Assembly: GCA_013368325.1 (NCBI GenBank)
Contig: JAACJK010000059.1
Coordinates: 496,001 to 560,000, forward strand
DNA length: 64,000 bases
DNA from: Ephemerocybe angulata
Lineage: Eukaryota > Basidiomycota > Agaricomycetes > Agaricales > Psathyrellaceae
Direction of reading: 5' to 3'
The position numbers and the translations under genes are program-made. The notes under the pieces are model-generated. The model had not been told where the DNA came from. It ran no database searches and saw only the letters and a program-made list of their open reading frames with translations. Positions 54,813-64,000 of this stretch are shown in pieces. Positions within the stretch are counted from its first letter, which is position 1; every line of letters begins with the position of its first letter.

Positions 54813-57301
54813 CTACTTTCCAGCGTGCAGGGCACCGTGCGATAACGTCCTCGTCCTCAGGCCAATCTCCGTGTCACTACCCTTCCCAATCCCATGCGTA
54901 CCTAGGAAGCTAGAAGATGGAATACTCCCAAAGGCACCAGTCGATCCTGTACGCTGCTTGACATGGAAACGGTGAGGGGTGGTTCTACCAGGAGGGCTCC
55001 CAGCTCTATGCAAGAAAGGATCATCAGCCAAAACTCAAGTCAAGCGGGCAAGGAATATGCGTACCCTTTCAGCGTCGGGCATCCATTCAGCCTAGCAAAG
55101 TTGCTCACAAACAATGGTTGTCCAGGGAGCCTATCACCAACAATCTCCACCAATGGCGCCCCTGTACCCGTACTTCCCCCAGCCGTCGCACCTGCACTCC
55201 AGTCGCTCCCATACCCAGCGCTATCTCCCGCCTCGCTCCCCGCGTTCTGATTCGGACCCCGCTGGGCCATATACGCGGCAAGACTCCCCGTCGACTCGGA
55301 TCGCGAGAACGGTCCAATGCTCACTCCAGTGACAGAGGAGAACGACGACGTCCGCGACTGGGAAGGGCGTCGTCCTCCAGCGGGAGGAAGAATGATGTGC
55401 GTCGACCCTTTTGCGGACGACTCGTTTGGCTCTCCCTGACCCAAAGCTTGAGCGAGGGTCCTGGAACCAGGGTTGTCACCCGCGTCTGCAGCACCCGGAG
55501 ATGTGGGTATGGGGCTCGACACCAAGGTCGGGTCATTGAGCGTGAGGAAGGGGAAGCTATGGTGGTGATGGGGAACGAAACGGCCACCGGCCCCATAAGC
55601 GCCGGCGGCGTGAACAGGATTCGTCTTGATGAGAAGCCCTTGGATTTGAGAAGGTGGGATTAACTCCTCCTCGTCTTTATTTATTGCGTCCTCCTTTGCG
55701 CCGTCGCCGTTATCGGCACCCTCCTCCTCGTCTTCCTCTCCTTCCGCGATATCCCCAAGTCCAAGCCCTTCGGCAGCGGGAGTGTCTGCCGCAACACCCG
55801 CGCTTAATAGCTCCCTTGCTTGTTGAGACAGAGGGGGTGGTGGGTTCGAACTGAGGGTACCAGTATTCTCAGGAGACGGTGCAAGCAGCGGCTGGATGGA
55901 GATGAAATCTTCCTCTTCCTCCTCGTCGACCGTAGTCGGTTCCAATGGTGGGCTCGGGCCTTGCATCGATATTTCAACACTTGAAGGGTCGTTGAACGAG
56001 CCAATGACCACGCCACCGACGTTGTGGACAGAGTCTCGTCTGGACTCGCCAGTCGGAACAGGTATCCTCGCATTGACCGGTGAGTCAACAGATGCGTCCC
56101 AATCCGACCAATGGCCGGTCGCACCGTACGGTCCAACCTCTTCCTCAGACTCCTCTTCACTCTCCTCGTCGTCAAAAACACTTTCATCGGCAGACCCCGA
56201 CTGCCCAGGTCTGCGCTTCGGCGCACCCTCGCGCAACTCAGCGCGGAGCTTCCGCATCTTGGCGTGGAGTTTCTCCCCACTCGAAGTCCTGTTTCGCCTG
56301 CGCTTAAAGTCAATGTCGATGTCCAGCTCGGGCGGGACTCCGAACGCTCCTTTGACCCGCTCCCAGATTAACTCGGAATGGGAAAGAATGCACTTTCGGG
56401 CGGCGAAGGTCCAGATAGGATCCGGAGCAACGTCGCGGTCGACTTGGGTTAGGTGATGGACCAGATGGGGGTACGTCCACAGGCTAGGATCTTGGGGTAG
56501 GTGAATAGTAGTAGCGTTTGGGTCATCCATTGGGTCCCCGCCTGGTCCCGCGTATACCTTCGGAAGGTTCTGAGCCAAAAGGGCGAATAGCTTTGCATCG
56601 GGTGGGGTAGATATAAGCTGAGAGACTTCGTATGGGCGATCAATGAATGGAAGGTAGATGTCATCTGGAAGAGGGGTAAATGTGGCTGGGGCAACTTGGG
56701 TGCTGACGTTGGGTAGATGGATCGATTGAGACCGTAAAACGGGACTCCCTGTCAAGGAGTGTCCTCCTCCAGACTGCGCTGACGATGGCAGAGGCGATGA
56801 TGCACCCGGGGTACTTGCGATCTGGGCCAGAGTGCGGGGATTGCTGGCTTGCCTGGCGAGCTCTACCAGCTCATCAGGGGTAAGACGGGGCTTCCCGGAG
56901 AACGACCCTGTGCTCCCGATGGCTGACAGTCGAGGGGAGGACGGTCGAAGACGGGGAGAGGAAGTGGGGCTGGATGGCGCTCCTGATCGATCGCTACCAT
57001 GGGAGGTGTCGGCGGGCCCAAAGTTGGAGAACGCGAAGCTTAATCGTCCTGGAGGTGGACTGTCGGATGCAGATGAGGAGCCCGGGCCTGGTCTGCGTCT
57101 TCGCGAAGATGAGTTGAACGATGGAGGTGCCTCTTTCAGTGTAATCGCGGGACTTGGGGCTGGTTGGGGGCTGAGAACGCGAACGATGGTGAGCTTGCTC
57201 GACGATGTCCGATTGGGGTTTTCATTGATATCTGCGTGGGTTGCGTAGGGATCTGGGGCGCTGGTCGAGCCACGTCGAGCTGAAAGTCGCCTGGTGGGCA
57301 T
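54813..57301 (-). CDS. Large disordered protein, unknown function
   Basis: One exon of about 745 residues (from MPTRRLSARRGSTS at 57301) plus a short last exon after an intron near 55015-55068. I do not recognise a named domain. The N-terminal third is Ser/Pro-rich. The only compact-looking part is roughly residues 200-320: LPDDIYLPFIDRPYEVSQLI, LFALLAQNLPKVY, WTYPHLVHHLTQVDRDVAPD and SELIWERVKGAFGVPPELDI. It is followed by basic RRR stretches, then a long acidic region with Glu/Asp runs. The last exon (RTTPHRFHVKQRTGSTGAFG, SSSFLGTHGIGKGSD) looks constrained. Many SP and SRxxS sites suggest phosphoregulation. It looks intact. The weakly folded core and tails suggest an adaptor or scaffold, but no function is claimed. 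Confidence 0.7.
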
Positions 57302-57861
57302 AGCTTTGAGAGGTTGAGTGGGGACCGTGCAGTAGATTGAGATGGGAGGAGTGAAAGACTTGGAAGACTGTCAGATCAATTCCTGGCACATTTATCGACG
57401 CCGCCGGGATCCCATGCGGACAGTAAAATATTTGACTGGGCACGGATCTTGGCCAGTTCAATGGCTGTCGGGTTCAGCTGCTCAAGCTCAAGCGCTCAAG
57501 GACGATGGCGATGTGCTCGCCGCCGTTGTTTCTGACGCATTGCACGTCATCGTTGACGGAGGCCCGACCATCAAATCTATCTCAGTTTGGTTCATTCCCG
57601 GCCCAGGTCGGGCAGAGCCCCTATGTTGCTTGGACCCCGTATACCTCGTCTACCTGAAAAACATGAGATAGAGCTGTTATTTATGTGGCATAATTACAGA
57701 GTATACTGAGGCCTCCCGAGTCCTGACCCACCACCTGGGACATGACATGGGTGGCAGAATCGTCAATGTTTGAATCAGGATGCTGTTGAATGAACGTGAG
57801 AAAAGGTGGTGGTTCGGTTGTGCGCCCTGTTTTTTCTTGGGGGGATTCCCTTCTTGCCACC
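57302..57861. other. Divergent intergenic region
   Basis: About 560 bp between the divergent unknown gene and MIF4G gene A. A plus frame at 57342-57671 has no motif. The right end (57734-57807) is one member of the repeat pair described separately. Confidence 0.4.
57734..57807 (+). repeat. Leader repeat, copy 1
   Basis: A segment of about 74 bp ending 54 bp before the ATG of MIF4G gene A. A diverged copy is at 59993-60062. Shared blocks include CCTGGGACATG, GGCAGAATCGT or GCCAGAATCGT, TCAGGATGC and AACGTGAGAAAAGGT. It is probably promoter or 5' UTR of the MIF4G gene. Confidence 0.7.
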
Positions 57862-59324
57862 ATGCCTTTCGACGTCACAGAAAGAATGCCAGAGGTACTG
57901 GTGATTTTCCAGCCGCCGATATCTGGCTAACTTCTCTGTTCCAGGAAACTTCAATAGATTCAGACGATCGCGAACGAGAGCTTGGGCGCTTAAAAGCAAT
58001 CAACCTTGAAAATGAACAGCGGATCGCCACCTTGGAAGCCAGACTCCAAGAGGAACGCGCAGAGGCGAGTATCTGGATGAAGCGTGCTCGTGAGCATAGG
58101 CTGGCAGCGGAGGCAGCAGAAGAAACTGTCAAGAAACTGCGGGCACAGTATGAGGGTGTGTCGTTGGGACAGACCCTTTTCGCCGCAGGATCTAGAGCGG
58201 ACGCACCGGGGAAAGTGCAGGATATTCCCAACAGGTCTGTAAAGAAAATATATCAGACGGTTGAGGCGGGTACGCCCCAGGTAAGGGAAATGCCTCTTAT
58301 TAATATCTGCAATGCATATACGTGACACTGATAGGAATTATCAGGCCTCCCATGCTCCAGAAAACACACGAATAGAGTTGGAAACCTCTTCTAGAGGCAG
58401 AGCAGCACTCAAATCCCGAGGATGCCAGCGCGGTCGAGGATCCAACCCCCAGGATCCAGTCATTCAGGTTACCAACACGAGACCTCGCGTCCCTTCCACA
58501 CCCGGATTCAAGCCCATCGGGGCGATAAAGGCGAGCAGTTATCACGCCTTGCTCGCTGAACATCAAGTGGAATTGCTCCTCGAGACGCTCATCACCAAGC
58601 CGGACAAATTCGATGAGATATCCGACCAGGTTGTCGCCTGGGCAAACACCTCGGAGCGAGAAAGGGATGGGCGCACTATGATAGCGGTGATCCGCGCTAT
58701 ATTCACGACCCTGTCGACCGGGGATACCCCACGATCAGAGGTGTACGGGCGCTTATGCCGCAAACTCATGGATGGCGTTAGCCCCAAGGTTCAAGACGAC
58801 GAATTGGTCGATGCCGATGGGAAGCCTGTGTCTGGATCCCAGCTATTCAGGAAGCACTTCATAAATCGATGCCAAGACAATTTTGAGAAATCCATAGACT
58901 CAAAGTCGGAAGGAGAAGGCACCCCCAGCGACTCGGAAGAGGTACAGGTTTCCTTGCCCATCTTGTGCGGTTTTCTGGGAGAACTATTCAGGCAAAGAAT
59001 GTTGACAGAACACATTATGCACGAGTGCTTGAAAGTGGTGCTCCGCAATATTGAGGACCCAGGGGAGGAGCAACTCGAGGGCCTGTGCTCGTTATTGAAT
59101 TCGATCGGAGCCAAGCTGGATGTCCCAAGAGCCCGTGCACGCATGGATCTTTTCTTTCAATGTATAGAGACCCTTTCTACAAATCCTCTAGTCGAACCTC
59201 GTATGCAGGCCAAGCTCAAGGTAAGCGGTCTTCCTGTGGGGGATGTACTGGCATGTGCTGATACAGTAGGTCACTGCAGGAGATCATCCAGCTACGGGAA
59301 CGCAAATGGGATGGCAAGACTTAG
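57862..59324 (+). CDS. Coiled-coil + eIF4G-like MIF4G protein, copy A
   Basis: About 429 residues in four exons, all introns in phase 0: 57862-57894, 57945-58280, 58345-59220, 59280-59324. The N-terminus MPFDVTERMPE leads to a charged coiled coil (RLKAINLENEQRIATLEARL through EETVKKLRAQYEGVSLGQT, residues ~25-90). After a disordered linker comes a MIF4G domain close to that of eIF4G: PDKFDEISDQVVAWANTSER, VYGRLCRKLMDGVSPKVQDD, LFRKHFINRCQDNFEKSI, FLGELFRQRMLTEHIMHECL, LCSLLNSIGAKLDVPRARAR and the last-exon EIIQLRERKWDG. It stops right after the MIF4G end. There is no eIF4E-binding or PABP-binding region and no MA3 domain. In eIF4G this domain binds eIF4A and RNA. A recognisable paralog is at 61968-63651. 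Confidence 0.85.
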
Positions 59325-59435
59325 TAGGGAATGAGCTAGAAGTCATGGTCCCAAATCAATATCTGATATGATATGTCACGGAATACTTCATTACATGCTC
59401 TCATTCAGCCAAAATGATTGTCCTTGCGGGCCACA

Positions 59436-59941
59436 TTACTTCTCCTCGTGGAACTTGAGTGACACCGAGTTGACGCAGTGCCTCTCATCCGCTAGTTATG
59501 ATATTATGAGCGCCGTGACCTCCAAGTAACTGACAGGACGTACTCGGTGTGGGAAAGCCTTCACCCTTGAAAACATGCCTCAAATGCCCATCGCATGCTG
59601 CACAAGTGATCTCAATGCGGGTCATTCCAAGCGTCCTGTCCTCATGGCGCTTTACCGCACCAGGGATAGCTAAGATTAAGACATTAGGTACTGGAAATCA
59701 TGCGGAAATTGCAACAGTGCTCACCATCGAAGAAGGCAGGCCAACCGCAACCACTCTTCACAACGAAGTCTAGACTTCAGCAACGGTCGGAATCAACACC
59801 TTGACAACATACCTTGAACTTCGTAGTGCTCTTATACAACGGTGCACCACACCCTGCACACCCGTATACACCCTCCTCATAATGCTTATCATACTCCCCC
59901 GTACCAGGTCTCTCAGTCCCTTTCAACCGCAGAACTTCGAA
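59436..59941 (-). CDS. Methionine-R-sulfoxide reductase B, 5' end missing
   Basis: Repairs methionine-R-sulfoxide in proteins. Four exons read backwards from 59941: [20 protein letters not shown] and [17 protein letters not shown]; then [40 protein letters not shown], and [17 protein letters not shown] to the stop. Both CxxC zinc pairs (CAGC, CAAC) and the catalytic Cys in RHCVNS are present. Two oddities: the usual GHLGHVF has Arg for the second Gly, and the expected first exon (family N-termini resemble a short segment ending LSPEQ) is not found upstream. Before 59941 lies an acceptor-like TTTAG, then stops, then the leader repeat at 59993-60062. It may be a pseudogene or have a distant first exon. 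Confidence 0.75.
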
Positions 59942-59992
59942 CTAAATGCTCTATCGAGCTCTTTGGCTCATAGGCGACCGGTTACAGGTCTA

Positions 59993-60062
59993 CCTGGGAC
60001 ATGCCATACGTGCCAGAATCGTTGTCTGAGTCAGGATGCCATTGATTAACGTGAGAAAAGGT
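59993..60062 (+). repeat. Leader repeat, copy 2 (diverged)
   Basis: About 70 bp similar to 57734-57807, in the same orientation, with scattered substitutions and small indels. No MIF4G coding sequence follows it. It ends where sequence unlike copy 1 begins. It lies directly upstream (in MsrB orientation) of the first recognisable MsrB exon. Confidence 0.65.
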
Positions 60063-60425
60063 CAGTGTGGGCTGCTATCACAATTGGGTCACGCTGCACA
60101 CTTCTTGTTGTGAAGACCAAGGACGGCGGTGAGCTTGAGCAGAAGCCTTGTTGGACTGAACGCTGAGAAATTTGGTGGAACGGAGGTCAGAAAAGAGCGG
60201 CAGTTCAGAAAAAGGAGTGAAGAAGGAGCGACGGTAGCAGATCCAACAACAGACTGGTAACCGTGAACTGCTTCAAGGAATGTTATACATCGCGCGCCGA
60301 CGATTGCGCATTCGGTCATGCGTACAAATACAAGGTAGCCAAATTGGACGAAAGGCAAGTAAGAAAGGAGTCAGGAAAGACTTGTAGAACGACGCCCACA
60401 ACGGGGAGGAACGCGACGAAGGCCC

Positions 60426-61750
60426 CTAGAACTTATTCTTCTTCCTCAATGGCTTACTCACAGAATCCTGCGAGACCCTACTTCCAAAACCAAAAGAAGG
60501 CACAGAATCAGCACCATCCTCCCACAATCCCCAAAACCAACAAAAGACAACACGTACTTGCGACTCTTCCCCCCACCCCTGCCCTCACCAGGCTCATCCA
60601 CATCCATCCCCATCTCCCTATCCCGCTCCCTCTCCGCCCTCTCCCTCCTATGCGACCCTCCTCCCAACGCGCGCTCCACCCCCCCCGCAAGGCTCCCGAC
60701 GAAGGACGACGAGCCCACGGAAGTGTAGTTGCCCCCGGACGCGGACCCGGCGCCTTTGTTGTTCTGCCTGTCGTGCACCTCTTTGAGTGTTTGTTGGAGG
60801 GCGCGGTCGTACTCGCCCTGCAGGGTCTTGGTGGTGGCTGCTTCGTTGGCGATGGCGGTTATCTTGGCGTCGAGGGTTGTGAGGACTTCTGCTGTTGTTG
60901 AAGCCCTGTACAGAGTACAGAAATCGTCAGAATGGCGTTTTGCATGGTCTGAGTTGAATCGAAGGGATGGATGGATACGAAGGGGAAATGCAAGACTCGC
61001 GCCACTCACCAGCTCCTCAAGGCCTCCAGAAGCTCGTCAACCTTGCCCGGCTCGACGTCCCTCCCCATCGTATACTCCACCTCGAGCTGCTCCTCCTTCT
61101 GGTCGAGCTTCCCGCGGATGATATCTTGGTAGATGGCGTCGATGATGAGATCTTCGAGTTCGCGGACGTTGGGCATGTCGAGTGAAGCCAAGAGAAGAGG
61201 ATATGGAAGGATCTGGTCGGCAAGACGAAGGAATGGGTTAGCAGGCATGGTGAGATATTCTGTGTGGTGCGACGTACCCTTCGCTCGGATGCCAATGAAA
61301 CGATGGAGAGGTACTTGAGTTTGGTGATCTGTGCATTGTTTAAGGGCGGTAACGCGTCCTTGTGTTCTGGTTGGCCGGTCGATTAGTTTGGTTCCTTTCT
61401 CCACTAAGAACCTGCTACGACATACGAACGTAGTCCTGGTACGTCTTGTAGGCAAACAGCTGCAGGAGGCTGAGGAACTTGGAGTGTTGCTCGCTCTTGC
61501 CCAACTACATAGAATCAATCAGCATCTCATCTGTGTCTGCCTCGTTCTCCTAAAAGTCGAGGAGATTTCGGGACTTGGTTATGGGGCTCACCTCTTGTAT
61601 ATTGGGCAGTTCCAGCAATTCACTGAAAACGAGAACCCCGGGCGCAGATGTAGCGTCCTGAATGAGCTTCGCTGCGGCGGCGCCCTTGACAGACTTCGCC
61701 ATGAGGAGGAAAGGCTCCAATTTCGCGCTGAAGTTCGACCCTAGATCCAT
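60426..61750 (-). CDS. CSN7: COP9 signalosome subunit 7
   Basis: PCI-domain subunit of the COP9 signalosome, which removes Nedd8/Rub1 from cullins. The start MDLGSNFSAKLEPFLLMAKS (61750) continues VKGAAAAKLIQDATSAPGVL and VFSELLELPNIQE, closely matching animal CSN7. Next exons read LGKSEQHSKFLSLLQLFAYK, YQDYLQHKDALPPLNNAQIT and KLKYLSIVSLASERR. The winged-helix part is ILPYPLLLASLDMPNVRELE, DLIIDAIYQDIIRGKLDQKE and EQLEVEYTMGRDVEPGKVDE. A coiled-coil tail, Gly/Ser linker and basic/acidic end follow, finishing NKPLRKKNKF after a last intron of about 110 nt. Length is about 300 residues. It diverges from MIF4G gene B with 217 bp between starts. Confidence 0.88.
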
Positions 61751-61967
61751 TTTGCTTTATTGCTTCGCTATTATGCGTGCTTGGGATGTGAGAGAAGATA
61801 AGGGGTGGCGGGCTGGTGGTCAAGTGGGAGGATGAGACCCTAATTAACGGCGACCGCAAACGGACGCGGCACGGGGTTGAGCGGGGGCGATGGCGCGGGA
61901 CTATAATAGTACCAAACTAGGTATTAAGTAGGCCCCCTTGTATAAGTATTTGCTTCTTGCCTACACC

Positions 61968-63651
61968 ATGCCTTTCGACGTTACAGAAAGGATGCCAGAG
62001 GTAATAGTGTTCTCCCTGACTCCGATGGCTGGCTTACTTCGTATTCCAGGGAACTCCAATAGCCGATCGCGAACGCGAAATTGGGCGCTTAAAAGCAATC
62101 AACCTTGAAAATGAACAGCGAATCGCCACATTGGAGACCAGACTCCAGAAGGAGCGCGTAGAGTCGGTGCTCTGGAGGACACGTGCTCGTGAGCACAGGC
62201 TAGCAGCGGAGGCAGCAGAAGAAACCGTCAAGAAACTGCGAGCACAGTATGAGGGTGTGTCGTTGGGACAGACCCCGGTGGGCAAAAGGGGTAGAAATGA
62301 GTTCATACCTGGAGAGGTCTGTCGTACCTTTTCACCATTTTAGAGTGGAAAGAATTACCACTAACTTCACGGATACCACTGCATAGATCGCTGCACTCGT
62401 AGGCAAAGAGATTAAGCGCCCTATAACAGCAATTCACGCACATCCTGTAAAAAATCAACGGGACACTACCTCAAACACCGGCGAGGAGGCCATGGGCCTC
62501 AGCCCAAACCTATCTAACCAGGAGAACGCCAGAGAGGGAGGCGTTTTAGTAGCGGAAATCCCGGATGATCTGGCACATGAAGTCAATCGCTCGCTCGACC
62601 AACTTTCCCCGGACAAGTTCGACGCGATCGTTGATCAAATGATTGCGTGGGGAAATAAATCCGCAGACGAGAAGGATGGAGCAACGCTCCAACTCCTTGC
62701 CAATCTTGGATACGAGAAGGCGATAAATTCTGAACCTGCACTGTCAGGATTATACGCGAAGCTATTCCTCCAAATAACAAACCGCATTAGTAGCCCGGCA
62801 GTTCAGGTCAACGGTATCACCAATTATAGAGGAAGGCCCCTGGCTGGTGGTCAAATCTTCAGGCACCACCTCTCCACTCGTTGCCAAGAAGAATTCAAGC
62901 GTGGCTGGACCGTGAGCAGTGTCGATAACGGTGACGATGCCGCGGTGTCTAAACGTCGACGGGGACTTGGGGCTGCCAGGCTCATGGGCGAACTCTTTAA
63001 GCATCAAGTGCTACCAAAACCCATTTTGCTTGAGTGCTTGAACAAACGGATCAGCGACACCAAAATCCCAGCAGAGGAAGATCTTGAAAGCTTATGTGTG
63101 CTCCTGACGATCGTTGGCGCAATTCTCGACTCGACAAGCGGGCGCGGATACATGGATGCCTACCTCCGTTACATCAGACACCTTAGTGTGAACCCAAGGA
63201 TCAACTCCCGCGTTCAATTACTACTTCAGGTGTGCATTGGTCGGATTTTTCGGTCGATAAATGCTGACCTAGACCATAGGGCGTCGTCAAACTCCGGGAC
63301 GGGGGCTGGGATTTACAGAGTGATGCGGCTCCTGTCGCGGCTGGATCCGATGCACAAGAAATTTCGTCGGCCTCAAACAGGGTAATCAACTCCTCTTTAG
63401 AAGCCTCCAGCTCATTTTCACCAAGGCCCAAGATTGTCTTGAAGGACCCATCGGGCAAGGTGGTTTCTCTCTCGTCCTTAGTGGCTAAAGTTAAGCGCCC
63501 TACCGGCACTTCCACTTCGGGCAACGGAATCCATCAAAGGGACGGCTCCAGCACAAGCGCACCCACAAGGATGGAGTCTGAACACAAACGTGCCAAACGG
63601 CTTTCTAAGAAGGAGCACCGTAAGAACAAGGGAGGCAATGCTGAGAGGTGA
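61968..63651 (+). CDS. Coiled-coil + eIF4G-like MIF4G protein, copy B
   Basis: About 504 residues in four exons: 61968-62000, 62050-62316, 62387-63229, 63280-63651. All introns are phase 0 and sit at the same places as in copy A. The N-terminus MPFDVTERMPE and the coiled coil (GRLKAINLENEQRIATLETR through EETVKKLRAQYEGVSLGQT) are nearly identical to copy A, also at DNA level. The linker and MIF4G domain have diverged: PDKFDAIVDQMIAWGNKSAD, NYRGRPLAGGQIFRHHLSTR, CQEEFKRGW, RLMGELFKHQVLPKPILLEC and LLTIVGAILDSTSGRGYMDA. The last exon opens GVVKLRDGGWDLQSD, then adds a ~110-residue tail ending in a Lys/Arg cluster (KRAKRLSKKEHRKNKGG), absent from copy A. The basic end could bind RNA or direct the protein to the nucleus. 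Confidence 0.85.
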
Positions 63652-64000
63652 AAACTCTGATATATTGTGGCATGACCGAACTTTTCTTACTACTTATCAT
63701 CCATACATACTGTCTTTCCCGTGCATAACGGGAAAGAAGTTGGCAAATTCTTAGGTTGGATTGGGAGGGAGTAGGTTGCGCTATACGAGTGCTCAAAGTT
63801 GGACCCATCCCACTATGCTCACACTCATTGTATGGTAAATGATACCAGCTTGGTGAGAAACTGCCAGTGAGCAACCTGATTGCATCAAGTCAGAATCCCA
63901 TACCTGCTGCGGTTCGCCTTGCGTCACACCATCTTCCTTGGCCTTCCACAGATACCCCCTATGAGGTGTGCACTCATGTAATACCTGACTTTCAACCAAC
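63652..64000. other. Right-end intergenic region
   Basis: No gene is supported in the last 350 bp. Minus frames (63605-63874, 63793-63999) carry no motif and could be parts of something that continues beyond the window. Confidence 0.35.

Noticed and set aside
59221..59334. Alternative unspliced C-terminus of MIF4G copy A
   Set aside because: Splicing at 59221/59279 gives EIIQLRERKWDG, the expected MIF4G end also seen in copy B. The unspliced frame gives unrelated sequence.
1..64000. CRISPR arrays, bacterial operons, phage or transposon genes
   Set aside because: No regularly spaced repeats, transposase, integrase or reverse transcriptase motifs were seen; all recognised genes are eukaryotic with spliceosomal introns.

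Overview
The window looks like nuclear DNA of an agaricomycete-type basidiomycete. Genes are dense and on both strands. Almost every gene is split by many 45-70 nt GT-AG introns. The gene set is eukaryotic and fungal: Ufd4, Sec1, a Rom2-type RhoGEF, chitin deacetylase, Kre9/Knh1-like wall proteins, the COP9 signalosome and Paf1. I see no rRNA, tRNA, CRISPR array, transposase or reverse transcriptase. Exon joins were made by eye from reading frame, splice sites and recalled family motifs; no search was run.

Layout. 0.7-1.7 kb: histidinol-phosphatase (HIS2). 2.0-3.5 kb: a probably decayed gene of unknown function on the minus strand. 4.7-7.1 kb: M20 carboxypeptidase S. 7.3-7.8 kb: ribosomal protein eL43. 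8.0-9.5 kb: PAF1, divergent from an SFH5-type Sec14 protein (9.7-11.1 kb). 11.6-13.2 kb: Sly41-like transporter. 13.5-14.6 kb: ribosomal protein eS4. 14.8-17.2 kb: SNM1/PSO2 cross-link repair nuclease, divergent from a class III aminotransferase (17.7-19.6 kb). 20.0-26.6 kb: HECT ubiquitin ligase UFD4. 27.4-29.6 kb: histidyl-tRNA synthetase with what looks like a mitochondrial presequence. 30.3-31.6 kb: an F-box/LRR-like protein. 32.2-35.5 kb: SEC1. 35.8-37.7 kb: GPI-type chitin deacetylase. 38.3-43.2 kb: Rho1 exchange factor. 44.2-46.7 kb: secreted six-hairpin-glycosidase-like protein. 48.4-50.9 kb: two facing Kre9/Knh1-like genes. 51.7-54.7 kb: TRM82 and a TMEM97/EXPERA protein from a 155 bp shared promoter. 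54.8-57.3 kb: a large disordered protein of unknown function.

The right end (57.7-63.7 kb) is the most unusual part. Two paralogous genes encode a coiled-coil N-terminus fused to an eIF4G-like MIF4G domain and little else. Between them lie CSN7 and a 5'-incomplete methionine sulfoxide reductase B (MsrB) gene. A diverged copy of the sequence just upstream of the first MIF4G gene sits where the missing MsrB first exon would be expected. This suggests local duplication and rearrangement.

Functional themes: a cell-surface and secretion set lies between 32 and 51 kb (SEC1, RhoGEF for wall integrity, chitin deacetylase, Kre9-like proteins, secreted glycosidase). The rest is housekeeping: translation, transcription elongation, ubiquitin/COP9, histidine and tRNA metabolism. 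There is no sign of an operon or a secondary-metabolite cluster.
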